64,000 nt of DNA, from the NCBI GenBank assembly GCA_050011155.1, contig JBEKJP010000020.1, positions 4,899 through 68,898 of the forward strand, written 5' to 3'. Positions within the stretch are counted from its first letter, which is position 1. Each line of letters starts with the position of its first letter. The notes below the pieces were generated by a model, which worked only from the letters and a program-made list of their open reading frames with translations, was not told where the DNA came from and did no database searches. Made by a program: the position numbers and the translations under genes. This DNA is from Palsa-504 sp050011155. Its GTDB lineage: Bacteria; Actinomycetota; Actinomycetes; Streptosporangiales; Streptosporangiaceae. This document shows positions 40,821-49,474 of this stretch, piece by piece.

Positions 40821-43775
40821 GTGGCCAGTATCTTCATCGCCGGGGTGCAGGTCCTGGACCGCGGCGGCAGCTTCACCGGTCCCGTCGACGTCAGCGTGCT
40901 CGACGGCCGCATCGCCGCCGTCGGCTCCGGGCTGCGGCCAGGGAAAACCCAGCCGCGGCTGGACGGCGGCGGGCTGTGGCTGATGCCCGGCGTGTTCGAC
41001 TGCCACCTGCACGCGGGTCTGGCCAGCTTCGACCAGCTGGAGCTGATGCGCACGCCGATCTCGCGGCGGGTGCTCGAGACGGCGCACACGCTGCGCCGCA
41101 CGCTGGCGGCGGGCGTCACGTTCGTCCGGGACGCCGGCGCCCTCGACGCCGGCGTCAAGGAGGCCGTCACGGCGGACCTGGTTCCCGGTCCCGAGCTGCA
41201 AGTCTCAGTAGTCGCCCTCGGCACCACCGGCGGCCACGGCGACGGATTCCTAGCCGGACCGGGGCTGGAATGCCCAGTCGACTACATGCTGCCGGACTAC
41301 CCCGGTCGGCCGCCCTACCTGGCCGACGGGCCGGACGGGTTCCGCGCGGCGGTCCGCCGGCTGGTGCGGTCCGGCGCCGACTGGATCAAGCTGCTGGCGA
41401 CCGGGGGAGTGCTGTCCGCCGCGGACGGCGAGTTCGCCGCCGAACTGGGTGCGGACGAGATCTCCGCCGCGGTCGCCGAGGCCGGCCGCCGCGGGCGGCC
41501 GGTCATGGTGCACGCCCTGGGCGGCCCGGCGCTGCGCCAGGCGGTCGAGGCCGGCGCCCGGTCGATCGAGCACGGCGTGTTCCTGACCGAGCAGGACGCG
41601 GCCGCGATGGCCGCTCGCGGCTGCGCGCTGGTGCCCACCCTGGTGATCTACGACCAGCTGGCCGCCATGGCCAGCGCCGGGCAGCTGACCGGGCCCCGGG
41701 CCGACCGGGCCCGCGCGGTCGGGCAGCGGCTGGGCGAGGCGGTGGCCATCGCCCGCGACGCGGGCGTGCCGATCGCCCTGGGCAGCGACTTCGGTCACCG
41801 CGACGACCACGGGCGGAACCTGGCCGAGATCACCCTGCTGCACCGGGCCGGCCTCAGCATCGAGGCGGCCCTGCTCGCCGCCACCGCCAGCGGCGCCGAG
41901 CTGTGCGGGGTCGGCGACCGGCTGGGCCGGATCGAAGCCGGCTACCAGTTCGACGCGATCCTGCTCGACCGGGACCCGGCCGACCCGGCCATCTTCACCC
42001 GTCCCGGCTGCGTCACCGGGGTCTTCCAGCGCGGGGTGCCGGTGGTTCCCCACCCCCGGCTAGCGGGGCAGGTCGGCGGCGCGCTAATGTCCCCATGTTC
42101 GATGGGTTTAACCGGAATCGGCCTGAGCCGAACATGTCCCGCGAGAGGGGTCTCCACCATGGCACATCCGCCTGGAGCAGAAGAGATCCGCCGGCCCGGC
42201 CTGACCCGCCGGAAGCTGCTCCGGCACGGAGCCGCCGGGGTCGGCCTGCTCGCCGCGGGCCCGGTCCTGGCCGCGTGCGGTTCGAGCGGCACGTCGTCGG
42301 CCACCGCGAGCACGAGCAGCGGCGCGCCCAAACGCGGCGGCACGCTCAGCTTCGGCCGACAGACCGGGCCGACCCAGCTTGACCCGGCCAACTCCATCGT
42401 CGAGGGCGACGTCTACACGCTCGACAAGATCTTCGAGCCGCTGTACATCACCAGCCCGGCCGGGCAGCTCGTGCCCTGGCTCGCCCAGGGGCACACGGTC
42501 AGCAGCGACGGCAAGACCTGGACGTTCGCGCTGCGGCCGGGGGTGAAGTTCTCCGACGGCAAGCCGGTCACGGCCGACGACGTGGTGTTCTCCATCCTGC
42601 GCGCGGGCGGCGACAAGAACGGCCCGCTCAGCTTCCTCGACTTCGCCATCAAGTCCCTCAAGGCCGACGGCAGCAGCACGGTGGTGGCTACGCTGTCCCA
42701 GCCGTGGGCGCCGTTCCTGTCCGACATCTCGGTGTTCGCCAACGCCATCGTGCCCAAGGACTTCGGCGGGCAAAGCGAGTCCGCGTTCTTCACCCAGCCG
42801 GTCGGCACCGGCCCGTTCACCCTGAAGAGCCTCACCAAGGGCGGCAACGTCTCGCTGGTGCGCAATCCGCACTACTGGCAGGCGGGCAAGCCGTACCTGG
42901 ACGGGGTCGACTTCGTCTACATCAACGACGACAATCAGCGCGTGCTGCAGCTCAAGAGCGGCCAGGTGCAGGTGATCGCGGCGGTGCCGCCGACCCAGGT
43001 CAGCGCGCTGAAGGCCGACTCCTCGGTGGTGCTCGAGGCGTTCCCGGCCTGGGCCGCGGACCTGCTGTTCTTCAACGAGAAGGTGCCCCAGTTCGCCGAC
43101 CGGCACGTGCGCCGCGCGATCAGCTACGCGCTCGACATCGGGGCCATCGCCAAGGCGACTACCTACGGCACCGCCCAGCCCGGCGGGTCGTTCTTCCCGC
43201 CCAGCCTGCAGTACTACAAGAACGTCCCCACGCTGAGCTACGACCTCAGCTCGGCCAAGGCCGAGCTGGCCCAGTCCAAGTACCCGCACGGGTTCTCGTT
43301 CCAGCTGCTGGTCTCGAGCGGTAACTCGCAGTATGTCGCGGCCGCCACCATCATCCAGCAGCAGCTCAAGCCGCTCGGCATCACGGTCACCCTGAACCAG
43401 CTCGACGACGCCGCCTTCCACACGGCCTTCGAGGCGTTCAACTACCAGGCCATGATCAACGGGGCGATCAACGACATCAGCGACCCCGACGAGATGGCGT
43501 CCTTCCAGGTGGACGTGCAGAACGGCGGCTCCCACTCGTTCTGGACCTACTACGACAACCCGAGCGCGATCGCGCTGGTGCGCCAGGCCGAGACCGAGTT
43601 CGACGACACCAAGCGGGCCGACCTGTACGGGCAGATCCAGGCGATCGTCGCCCAGGACGCGCCGTACATCGCCCTGGACTACCCGCCGAACATCTACGCT
43701 TGGTCGCCGCGGCTGCACGGCTTCGCGGTCAACCCGGGCGGCGCGTACCGGCTGGAGGACGTCTGGCTGGGATAG
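40821..43775 (+). CDS. Amidohydrolase whose frame continues into a solute-binding protein
   Basis: Residues 1-410 form a metal-dependent amidohydrolase of the imidazolonepropionase/Xaa-Pro dipeptidase-like group: DCHLH (metal ligands), the WIKLLATGG lysine, HALGG, SIEHGVF and the ALGSDFG aspartate. The domain looks complete at about VPVVPHPRLAG. No stop follows; the frame stays open through about 100 bp of intergenic-looking DNA into the complete family 5 solute-binding protein at 42159, giving 984 codons. Either a cytoplasmic enzyme is fused to an internal Tat lipoprotein signal, or the enzyme's stop was lost, or a frameshift hides it. GTG 40821 begins the frame, 78 bp from the divergent aminotransferase. 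Confidence 0.75.
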   Translation: MASIFIAGVQVLDRGGSFTGPVDVSVLDGRIAAVGSGLRPGKTQPRLDGGGLWLMPGVFDCHLHAGLASFDQLELMRTPISRRVLETAHTLRRTLAAGVTFVRDAGALDAGVKEAVTADLVPGPELQVSVVALGTTGGHGDGFLAGPGLECPVDYMLPDYPGRPPYLADGPDGFRAAVRRLVRSGADWIKLLATGGVLSAADGEFAAELGADEISAAVAEAGRRGRPVMVHALGGPALRQAVEAGARSIEHGVFLTEQDAAAMAARGCALVPTLVIYDQLAAMASAGQLTGPRADRARAVGQRLGEAVAIARDAGVPIALGSDFGHRDDHGRNLAEITLLHRAGLSIEAALLAATASGAELCGVGDRLGRIEAGYQFDAILLDRDPADPAIFTRPGCVTGVFQRGVPVVPHPRLAGQVGGALMSPCSMGLTGIGLSRTCPARGVSTMAHPPGAEEIRRPGLTRRKLLRHGAAGVGLLAAGPVLAACGSSGTSSATASTSSGAPKRGGTLSFGRQTGPTQLDPANSIVEGDVYTLDKIFEPLYITSPAGQLVPWLAQGHTVSSDGKTWTFALRPGVKFSDGKPVTADDVVFSILRAGGDKNGPLSFLDFAIKSLKADGSSTVVATLSQPWAPFLSDISVFANAIVPKDFGGQSESAFFTQPVGTGPFTLKSLTKGGNVSLVRNPHYWQAGKPYLDGVDFVYINDDNQRVLQLKSGQVQVIAAVPPTQVSALKADSSVVLEAFPAWAADLLFFNEKVPQFADRHVRRAISYALDIGAIAKATTYGTAQPGGSFFPPSLQYYKNVPTLSYDLSSAKAELAQSKYPHGFSFQLLVSSGNSQYVAAATIIQQQLKPLGITVTLNQLDDAAFHTAFEAFNYQAMINGAINDISDPDEMASFQVDVQNGGSHSFWTYYDNPSAIALVRQAETEFDDTKRADLYGQIQAIVAQDAPYIALDYPPNIYAWSPRLHGFAVNPGGAYRLEDVWLG
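42094..42136. promoter_or_regulatory. Inverted repeat before the solute-binding protein start
   Basis: CATGTTCG (42094-42101) and CGAACATG (42129-42136) form a perfect 8-bp inverted repeat 27 bp apart, with a small GGTTTAACC palindrome (42105-42113) between them. It sits in the stop-free linker just before the binding-protein ribosome-binding site, as expected for an operator or internal promoter. Confidence 0.45.
42159..43775 (+). CDS. Family 5 solute-binding protein, Tat lipoprotein
   Basis: The 538-residue receptor has a twin-arginine lipoprotein signal (LTRRKLLRHGAAGVGLLAAG, lipobox LAAC). SBP family 5 blocks are TLSFGRQTGPTQLDPANS, KTWTFALRPGVKFSDGKPVTADDVVFSI, LVRNPHYWQAGKPYLDGVDF and HVRRAISYALDIGAIA. 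ATG 42159 is preceded by GAGAGGGG, so it can be translated on its own even though its frame is open from the amidohydrolase. It starts the importer module followed by two permeases and two ATPases. Confidence 0.9.
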   Translation: MAHPPGAEEIRRPGLTRRKLLRHGAAGVGLLAAGPVLAACGSSGTSSATASTSSGAPKRGGTLSFGRQTGPTQLDPANSIVEGDVYTLDKIFEPLYITSPAGQLVPWLAQGHTVSSDGKTWTFALRPGVKFSDGKPVTADDVVFSILRAGGDKNGPLSFLDFAIKSLKADGSSTVVATLSQPWAPFLSDISVFANAIVPKDFGGQSESAFFTQPVGTGPFTLKSLTKGGNVSLVRNPHYWQAGKPYLDGVDFVYINDDNQRVLQLKSGQVQVIAAVPPTQVSALKADSSVVLEAFPAWAADLLFFNEKVPQFADRHVRRAISYALDIGAIAKATTYGTAQPGGSFFPPSLQYYKNVPTLSYDLSSAKAELAQSKYPHGFSFQLLVSSGNSQYVAAATIIQQQLKPLGITVTLNQLDDAAFHTAFEAFNYQAMINGAINDISDPDEMASFQVDVQNGGSHSFWTYYDNPSAIALVRQAETEFDDTKRADLYGQIQAIVAQDAPYIALDYPPNIYAWSPRLHGFAVNPGGAYRLEDVWLG

Positions 43776-44698
43776 CCGCGCGACGGCTGCTCGCCGCGAT
43801 CCCGGTCGTACTGGGCGTCGCCGTCGTCACCTTCGGTCTGCTGCGGCTCATCCCCGGCGACCCGGCCCGGGCCGTGCTCGGCGTCCACGCCAGCCCGCGG
43901 CAGGTCGCCCAGCTGCGCCACGCGCTCGGCCTGGACCAGCCGATCTACCGGCAGCTGTGGTCGTTCCTGGCCGGGCTGGCGCACGGCAGCACCGGGACCT
44001 CGATCTACTACAAGGTGCCGGTCAGCTCGCTGATCGGGGCGGCGCTGCCGGTGACCGCGTCGCTGGTCGGCGTCTCGGTCGTGTTCTGCGTGTTGATCGC
44101 GGTGCCGCTGGCCAGCCTGGCCGCCGCCCGCCAGGACCGGGCCGCGGACCACGCGATCCGGGTGTTCTCGCTGGTGGGGCTGGGCCTGCCCTCGTTCTTC
44201 CTGGGGATCGTGCTCATCATCGTGTTCGCGGTCGACGTGCACTGGTTCAACGTCGGCGGCTGGGGCACGACCGTGCCCGACCACCTGCGCGGCCTCGTCC
44301 TGCCCGGGCTGACGGCCGCGATCGCGATCGTGCCGGTGCTGATCCGCAGCCTGCGGGCGGGCATGCTCGAGGTCATCGACGCGGACTTCGTGGCCGCGGC
44401 CCGGGCCAAGGGGCTGCGCGGCCCGCGGGTCCTGCTCGCCCACGTCGCGCGCAACGCGCTGGTCCCGGCGCTGACCCTGCTCGGCATCAACATCGCCTAC
44501 CTGATCGGCAGCACGGTGGTGATCGAGCGCGTCTTCGACCTGTCCGGCCTGGGCAACCTGATGCTCAACGCCATCGGGGTGCGGGACTTCCCGGTGGTGC
44601 AAGGGGTCGCGATCGTGTACGCGATCGCGGTCGTGCTCGTCAACCTGCTGACCGACCTGGCTATTGCCCGCCTCGACCCCCGGGTCAGGCTCCGGTGA
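43763..44698 (+). CDS. ABC importer permease (DppB/OppB class)
   Basis: The roughly 311-residue membrane protein has the DppB start IPVVLGVAVVTFGLLRLIPGDPARAVLG and the loop DADFVAAARAKGLRGPRVLLAHVARNALVP. No ATG, GTG or TTG lies at the homologous start; CTG 43763 is placed four bases after GGAGG inside the end of the binding-protein gene and is the best candidate. TTG 43700 would give 21 unlikely extra residues. Overlap with the preceding gene suggests tight coupling. Confidence 0.85.
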   Translation: MAGIAARRLLAAIPVVLGVAVVTFGLLRLIPGDPARAVLGVHASPRQVAQLRHALGLDQPIYRQLWSFLAGLAHGSTGTSIYYKVPVSSLIGAALPVTASLVGVSVVFCVLIAVPLASLAAARQDRAADHAIRVFSLVGLGLPSFFLGIVLIIVFAVDVHWFNVGGWGTTVPDHLRGLVLPGLTAAIAIVPVLIRSLRAGMLEVIDADFVAAARAKGLRGPRVLLAHVARNALVPALTLLGINIAYLIGSTVVIERVFDLSGLGNLMLNAIGVRDFPVVQGVAIVYAIAVVLVNLLTDLAIARLDPRVRLR

Positions 44699-45570
44699 CC
44701 CCCGAGGTGACCCCCGAGGTGCCCGCTGACCAGGCGCCGATCCGCGGCCGGCCCTCGTTCGGCGCCCGCGCGGTCCGCACGCCGGCCTTCGTGACCGGCA
44801 TCGGGGTAACCGGCGTGGTCGTGCTGCTGGCTCTGCTCGCGCCGGTCATCGGCCGGTACGGCCCGGCCCAGCAGAACCTGCTGGCCACCCTGCAGGGCCC
44901 GAGCGCGGCTCACTGGCTGGGCACCGACGAGTTCGGCCGGGACATCTGGTCGCGGCTGCTCTACGGCGGCCGGACCGACCTCCAGGTCGGGGTGCTCGCG
45001 GTGCTGTTCCCGTTCTGCTTCGGATCGCTGCTCGGCACGGTGTGCGGCTACCTCGGCGGGTGGCTCGACGCCGTCGTGATGCGCGTCATCGACGTCGTCC
45101 TCGCCTTCCCCTTCTACGTGCTGATCATCGCGCTGGTGTTCTTCGTGGGCGAGGGCACGCACGGCATCTACATCGCGTTCGCGCTGACCGACTGGGTGGT
45201 GTACGCCCGGACCACCCGGAGCGCCACCCTGGTCGCCACCGCCCAGGACTGGGTGGCGGCCGCCGAGGGCGGTGGCCTGAGCCGCCGCCGGGTGCTGCTC
45301 GGGCACCTGCTGCCCAACACGATCAGCCAGGCCATCGTGTACGCCATGTCGGACATCGTGCTGGTGATCCTGGCCGTCGTCACCCTCGGCTACCTGGGCC
45401 TCGGAATCCAGCCGCCCGCGCCCGACTGGGGCGTGATGATCAGCGACGGCCAGGCCTTCATCACCGTGCACCCGTGGCTATCCCTCATCCCCGGCATCGC
45501 GATCGTCGTCACGGGCGTGGGACTGTCCCTGATCGGGGACGGGCTCGCCGATCTGCAGCGGCCCCGGTGA
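44695..45570 (+). CDS. ABC importer permease (DppC/OppC class)
   Basis: This 291-residue permease shows HWLGTDEFGRDIWSRLLYGGRTDLQVG, the OppC block, and the EAA-like loop AAEGGGLSRRRVLLGHLLPNT. Start GTG 44695 overlaps the DppB stop; two in-frame repeats of the start sequence (GTGACCCCCGAG twice, then GTG) make the exact start uncertain by up to eight residues. It pairs with the DppB-type permease. Confidence 0.88.
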   Translation: MTPEVTPEVPADQAPIRGRPSFGARAVRTPAFVTGIGVTGVVVLLALLAPVIGRYGPAQQNLLATLQGPSAAHWLGTDEFGRDIWSRLLYGGRTDLQVGVLAVLFPFCFGSLLGTVCGYLGGWLDAVVMRVIDVVLAFPFYVLIIALVFFVGEGTHGIYIAFALTDWVVYARTTRSATLVATAQDWVAAAEGGGLSRRRVLLGHLLPNTISQAIVYAMSDIVLVILAVVTLGYLGLGIQPPAPDWGVMISDGQAFITVHPWLSLIPGIAIVVTGVGLSLIGDGLADLQRPR

Positions 45571-46613
45571 GCGCGCTGCTCGAGGTCAGCGACCTCACCG
45601 TGCAAGTGCGGCGCGGGCACCAGCTGTTCCGGGCCGTCGACGGCGTATCCCTGGTCCTGCCGGACGGAGCCTCCCTCGGCCTGGTCGGCGAGTCCGGCAG
45701 CGGTAAGAGCATGACCCTGCGGGCCATCATGGGCCTGCTCCCGCGGGCCGCCCGGGTGCAGGCCGGGACGGTCCGGGTGGCCGGCGAACTGGCCGGGGCG
45801 CGCGGCCGGCATCCGGCCCCGCGCGATCCGGCCCCGCGCGATACGGCCCCGCGCAGCGCCGCGGACCGGCGGCGGCAGCGCCTGGCCATGATCTTCCAGG
45901 ACCCGCTGGCCGCGCTCGATCCCGTCATGACGGTCGGGGCGCAGGTCGCCGAGGCGCCCCGCCGGGTCGGCGGCCTGTCCGCCCGGGCCGCCCGCGAGCG
46001 CGCGCTCGACCTGCTGCGCCTGACCGGCATCCCGGACCCGGTCCGGCGGTACGCGAGCTACCCGCACGAACTGTCCGGCGGCCTGCGCCAGCGGGTCATG
46101 ATCGCGGTCGCGCTGTCGTCCGACCCGGCCGTCCTGCTGTGCGACGAGCCGACTACGGCCCTCGACGTCACCATCCAGGCGCAGATCCTGGCCCTGCTCC
46201 AGGATCTGCGCGATACTCAGGGCCTCGGCCTGGTCTTCGTCACCCACGACCTCGCCGTGGTCGGCCAGATCTGTGACGAGCTCGCGGTCATGTACGCGGG
46301 CCGGATCGTGGAGACCGGTCCGGCCGAGGCGGTGCTGAGCGCACCCCGGCACCCGTATACGGCGGCGCTGCTCGCCTCGGCCATCGACGTGGACAGCGCC
46401 GGCGCGGACGGGAGCGGGGAACGCCGGTTGCCGCGGGCCATCCCGGGTGCCGTCCCCGATCCGCTCCGGCTGCCGCCCGGCTGCCCGTTCCAGCCGCGCT
46501 GCCCGTTCGCGCAGCCGGACTGCGCCGAAGGCCCGGTGCCGCTGCGTGACGTCGGACCCGGCCGCCGGGCCGCGTGCCTGCACCACGAGCAGCTGGCGGC
46601 CGGCCATGGCTGA
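45567..46613 (+). CDS. ABC importer ATPase (DppD/OppD class)
   Basis: The 348-residue ATPase has Walker A GESGSGKS, signature LSGGLRQR, Walker B VLLCDEPTT, the H-loop VTHDLAV and the C-terminal Cys cluster PPGCPFQPRCPFAQPDC. Residues near 75-92 contain an insert of Pro-Arg-Asp repeats (PAPRDPAPRDTAPR) coded by tandem 15-bp units. Start GTG 45567 overlaps the permease stop. It overlaps the next ATPase gene by 8 bp. Confidence 0.9.
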   Translation: MSALLEVSDLTVQVRRGHQLFRAVDGVSLVLPDGASLGLVGESGSGKSMTLRAIMGLLPRAARVQAGTVRVAGELAGARGRHPAPRDPAPRDTAPRSAADRRRQRLAMIFQDPLAALDPVMTVGAQVAEAPRRVGGLSARAARERALDLLRLTGIPDPVRRYASYPHELSGGLRQRVMIAVALSSDPAVLLCDEPTTALDVTIQAQILALLQDLRDTQGLGLVFVTHDLAVVGQICDELAVMYAGRIVETGPAEAVLSAPRHPYTAALLASAIDVDSAGADGSGERRLPRAIPGAVPDPLRLPPGCPFQPRCPFAQPDCAEGPVPLRDVGPGRRAACLHHEQLAAGHG

Positions 46614-47568
46614 GCCGCGGCTCGAGGCGACGGACCTCAGGGTCGGCTTCCCGGTGGCCGGCGGCCGGGTGCTGCGGGCCCTGGACGGGGTCTCGCTGCG
46701 GGCCGGGGCGGGCCAGATCCTCGGGCTGGTCGGGGAGTCCGGCTGCGGCAAGACCACCGCCGCGCGGTGCCTGGCCGGCCTGCTCGCACCCGAGTCCGGG
46801 ACGGTCCGGCTGGACGGCGCGGAGCTCGGCGCCCGGCGGACCGTGGCGCAGCGCCGGGCCATCCAGATGATCTTCCAGGACCCGTACTCCTCGCTCAACC
46901 CGCGGCTGAGCGTGCGGCGGACACTGCGGGAGCTGCTGGCCGTGCACGACCTGGTGCCGCGGGCCGGACGGGAGGACCGCTGCCGTGAGCTGATGAGCCT
47001 GGTCGGGCTGCCCGCGGCGGCGCTGGACGGGCTGCCGGGCCAGTTCTCCGGCGGCCAGCGGCAGCGGATCGCGATCGCCCGGGCGCTCGCCGCCGAACCC
47101 CGCGTGCTCATCGCCGACGAGCCGGTCTCGTCCCTCGACGTGTCCGTCCAGGCCACGATCCTGCGCCTGTTCGCCGATCTGCGCGACCGGCTCGGCCTCA
47201 CCGTGGTCATCATCTCCCACGACCTGGCCGTGGTCCGGCAGCTGAGCGACCAGGTGGCCGTCATGTACCTCGGCCGGGTGGTGGAAGAGGGACCCGCCGG
47301 GGACCTGTTCGGGTCGGTCCGGCACCCGTACGCGCGCGCCCTGCTGGCCGCCGCCCCCCGGCTGCACCAGTACGCCGTGCCCCGGCCGGAACTGCTCGGC
47401 GAGCCGCCGAGCCCGGTCGACCTGCCGTCCGGGTGCCGGTTCCATCCGCGCTGCCCGCGGGCCGAGGACATCTGCCGGCGGGAGGACCCGCTCCCGCGCC
47501 CGGTCCGGCCCGGCAGCACGCACATCGTCGCCTGTCACTTCGGCGCGGATCCGCTCATCGCCGGCTGA
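46606..47568 (+). CDS. ABC importer ATPase (DppF/OppF class)
   Basis: This 320-residue ATPase has Walker A GESGCGKT, signature FSGGQRQR, Walker B VLIADEPVS, D-loop SLDVSVQA and the Cys region SGCRFHPRCPRAEDIC. It completes the importer as the partner of the preceding ATPase. A hairpin at 47586-47623 follows and probably ends the operon. Confidence 0.9.
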   Translation: MAEPRLEATDLRVGFPVAGGRVLRALDGVSLRAGAGQILGLVGESGCGKTTAARCLAGLLAPESGTVRLDGAELGARRTVAQRRAIQMIFQDPYSSLNPRLSVRRTLRELLAVHDLVPRAGREDRCRELMSLVGLPAAALDGLPGQFSGGQRQRIAIARALAAEPRVLIADEPVSSLDVSVQATILRLFADLRDRLGLTVVIISHDLAVVRQLSDQVAVMYLGRVVEEGPAGDLFGSVRHPYARALLAAAPRLHQYAVPRPELLGEPPSPVDLPSGCRFHPRCPRAEDICRREDPLPRPVRPGSTHIVACHFGADPLIAG

Positions 47569-47585
47569 GGGGGGTGAAAGGCCAG

Positions 47586-47623
47586 CCCGTTCGGTACCCG
47601 GGACAAACATGATCCCGAACGGG
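47586..47623 (+). terminator. Hairpin after the second ABC importer operon
   Basis: CCCGTTCGG (47586-47594) and CCGAACGGG (47615-47623) form a 9-bp stem with a 20-nt loop, 18 bp after the last stop. There is no U-tract, as is common for actinomycete terminators. Confidence 0.45.
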
Positions 47624-47723
47624 TCAGCGTGCTACGGTCCGCGCCGGCGCCTGCCTCGTAGCCCGCGTGACACCGCGCCGATAGGGAAGGCTGAGAGTCG
47701 TGAACAGGGCGGCGACATGGTAA

Positions 47724-47751
47724 TCCTAGTTTTATAATCGATTTACTAGGA
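47724..47751. promoter_or_regulatory. A/T-rich inverted repeat upstream of molybdoenzyme
   Basis: TCCTAGT (47724-47730) and ACTAGGA (47745-47751) are perfect arms around the A/T-rich centre TTTATAATCGATTT, which contains a -10-like TATAAT (47733-47738). The arrangement fits a promoter with an operator wrapped around its -10. Confidence 0.5.
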
Positions 47752-47798
47752 ATGACAGTGGCCAGAGGCGGCGGACCTTGCCTAGGGGACGGAGCAGC

Positions 47799-48962
47799 AT
47801 GAGCCAGAACCGAACGGCTTGCCCGGACGTGTCCGGGACGGCAACCGCGGTGGCCGGCGGGCCGATCGTCAGGGCGCTGCCCGCGGACGAGTTCGACGTG
47901 CACGGGCTCAACGCCGAGATGCGCTGGGAGGTCATGCGGGGTCAGGGGTACGTCGTGCCCAACGCGAGCTTCTTCGTGCGCAACCACACCTCCACGCCGC
48001 TGATCGACGCGGAGACCTGGAGCCTGCGCGTCTTCGGCACCGGCCTGCGGGACCCGGTGGCCGCGGGCGATGGCGTGCGGTTCAGCTACCAGGACCTGCT
48101 TGACCTGCCGGCCCGGACCGTGGTGGCGTCCATCGAGTGCGCCGGCAATGGCCGTCGTTTCTTCGCCAGCCAGCAGGGCCGGGCCGTGCCCGGGACGCCC
48201 TGGGGGCTCGGCGCGATCGGGGTGGCGGCGTGGCGTGGCGTCCCGCTGTCCGTCGTCCTTGACCGGTCCGGGATCACCCGCGAGGCGGTAGAGGTGATGC
48301 CGTACGGCCTCGACCCGGACTTCGTCAGCGACGGCGTCAGCTACGGACCGGTCCGGCGGCCGATCCCGGTGGCCAAGGCGCTGGATGACGTGATCCTGGC
48401 CTACGAGATGAACGGCTCGCCGCTGCCGCCCGACAACGGCCATCCGGTCCGGGTCATCGTGCCGCGCTGGGCCGGGATCGCCAGCACCAAGTGGGCCGGC
48501 GCGATCGAGGTCTCCACGACCCCGCTGAGCTCCTACTGGAACACCCGGGCCTACCGGCTGTTCGGCCCGGCCTACCCGGCCCGCGGAACGCTCGTCACCA
48601 CCCAGGCGATCAGGAGCGCCTTCGAGCTCGCCTGGGACGCGCGGCTACCCGCGCACCGGGACTACCTGCTCACCGGCCGGTCCTGGTCCCTCAACGGATC
48701 CATCGCCCGGACCGAGATCAGCACCGACGGCGGGCGGCGCTGGAAGCTGGCCGTCCCGCGCCACCGCGGGGATCCGGTTGTCCGCGGGGAGGCCGCCTGG
48801 CAGCTGTGGGAGTTCCCGTGGCGTACCCCCGGCCCGGGGTCGTGCATGCTGCAGGCCAGGGCCACCGACAGCGCCGGCCTCACCCAGCCGGCCAGCGCGA
48901 CCTTCAACACGCTCGGCTACCAGTTCGACGGCATCGTCAGGCACCCCGTCACCGTGGTGTAG
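47799..48962 (+). CDS. Sulfite oxidase-like molybdopterin oxidoreductase
   Basis: The 387-residue protein has the molybdopterin-binding domain of the sulfite oxidase family, with the Mo-ligand Cys114 in VVASIECAGNGRRFF, and the C-terminal dimer domain (GYQFDGIVRH end; DYLLTGRSWSLNGSIARTEISTDGG). There is no Tat signal and no heme domain. Members oxidise sulfite or reduce sulfoxides and related compounds. I chose ATG 47799 after GGGACGGAG. The 3' end overlaps the convergent DUF4395 gene by 14 bp. Confidence 0.85.
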   Translation: MSQNRTACPDVSGTATAVAGGPIVRALPADEFDVHGLNAEMRWEVMRGQGYVVPNASFFVRNHTSTPLIDAETWSLRVFGTGLRDPVAAGDGVRFSYQDLLDLPARTVVASIECAGNGRRFFASQQGRAVPGTPWGLGAIGVAAWRGVPLSVVLDRSGITREAVEVMPYGLDPDFVSDGVSYGPVRRPIPVAKALDDVILAYEMNGSPLPPDNGHPVRVIVPRWAGIASTKWAGAIEVSTTPLSSYWNTRAYRLFGPAYPARGTLVTTQAIRSAFELAWDARLPAHRDYLLTGRSWSLNGSIARTEISTDGGRRWKLAVPRHRGDPVVRGEAAWQLWEFPWRTPGPGSCMLQARATDSAGLTQPASATFNTLGYQFDGIVRHPVTVV

Positions 48963-49383
48963 CGCCGCCCGACGTCAGCGGCCGGATCCGGCGGATGCGC
49001 AGGTACATCTCGCAGCCCAGGCAGAGGCCGAAGGCCCCGTTCAGGAACGCGGCGGCCAGCGCGGCCGCGGTCGCGGCCATGCCGAACACGGTCAGCCCGG
49101 CCAGGTAGCCGGCCGTCCCGGCGATCGCGAAGACCAGGCCGACCGCCTGGGCGAACCGCGGCGGCGCCTCCGCCTCGAGCTCACCGGGCGGCCCCAGCCG
49201 CGGCCGGATCAGCGCGCGGTACAGCAAGCCGTAGGGCGAGTAGCGCAGGCCGAAGACGGCCCCGGCCGCGAACACCAGCGCCTGGGCCGCCAGCAGCCAG
49301 CCGCTGCCGGTGACCAGGACCAAGGCCAGCACCACGGTGGTGATCACGGCGGCGAACCGCGGACCCCGCGGGTCGATCTCCAT
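48949..49383 (-). CDS. DUF4395 membrane protein
   Basis: This 144-residue protein starts with the DUF4395 block DPRGPRFAAVITTVVLALVL and ends with the conserved LNGAFGLCLGCEMYLRIRR, whose two Cys suggest thiol chemistry. It has four predicted helices. DUF4395 genes often neighbour thiosulfate sulfurtransferases, but none is adjacent; the sulfite oxidase-like gene is the convergent neighbour. Confidence 0.82.
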   Translation of the reverse strand: MEIDPRGPRFAAVITTVVLALVLVTGSGWLLAAQALVFAAGAVFGLRYSPYGLLYRALIRPRLGPPGELEAEAPPRFAQAVGLVFAIAGTAGYLAGLTVFGMAATAAALAAAFLNGAFGLCLGCEMYLRIRRIRPLTSGGATPR

Positions 49384-49474
49384 GTGCGGCCCCTCCCTAT
49401 AGTCGGCCTATCCTATCGATATACTGTGGAAACGTCCATGGGCGAGGGCCGGCCGCCCTAGAGTCGTCCGCATC

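Noticed and set aside
47680..47710. CTGAGA-like string suggesting a thiamine riboswitch
   Set aside because: The other conserved TPP-riboswitch elements are missing and the downstream gene is unrelated to thiamine.
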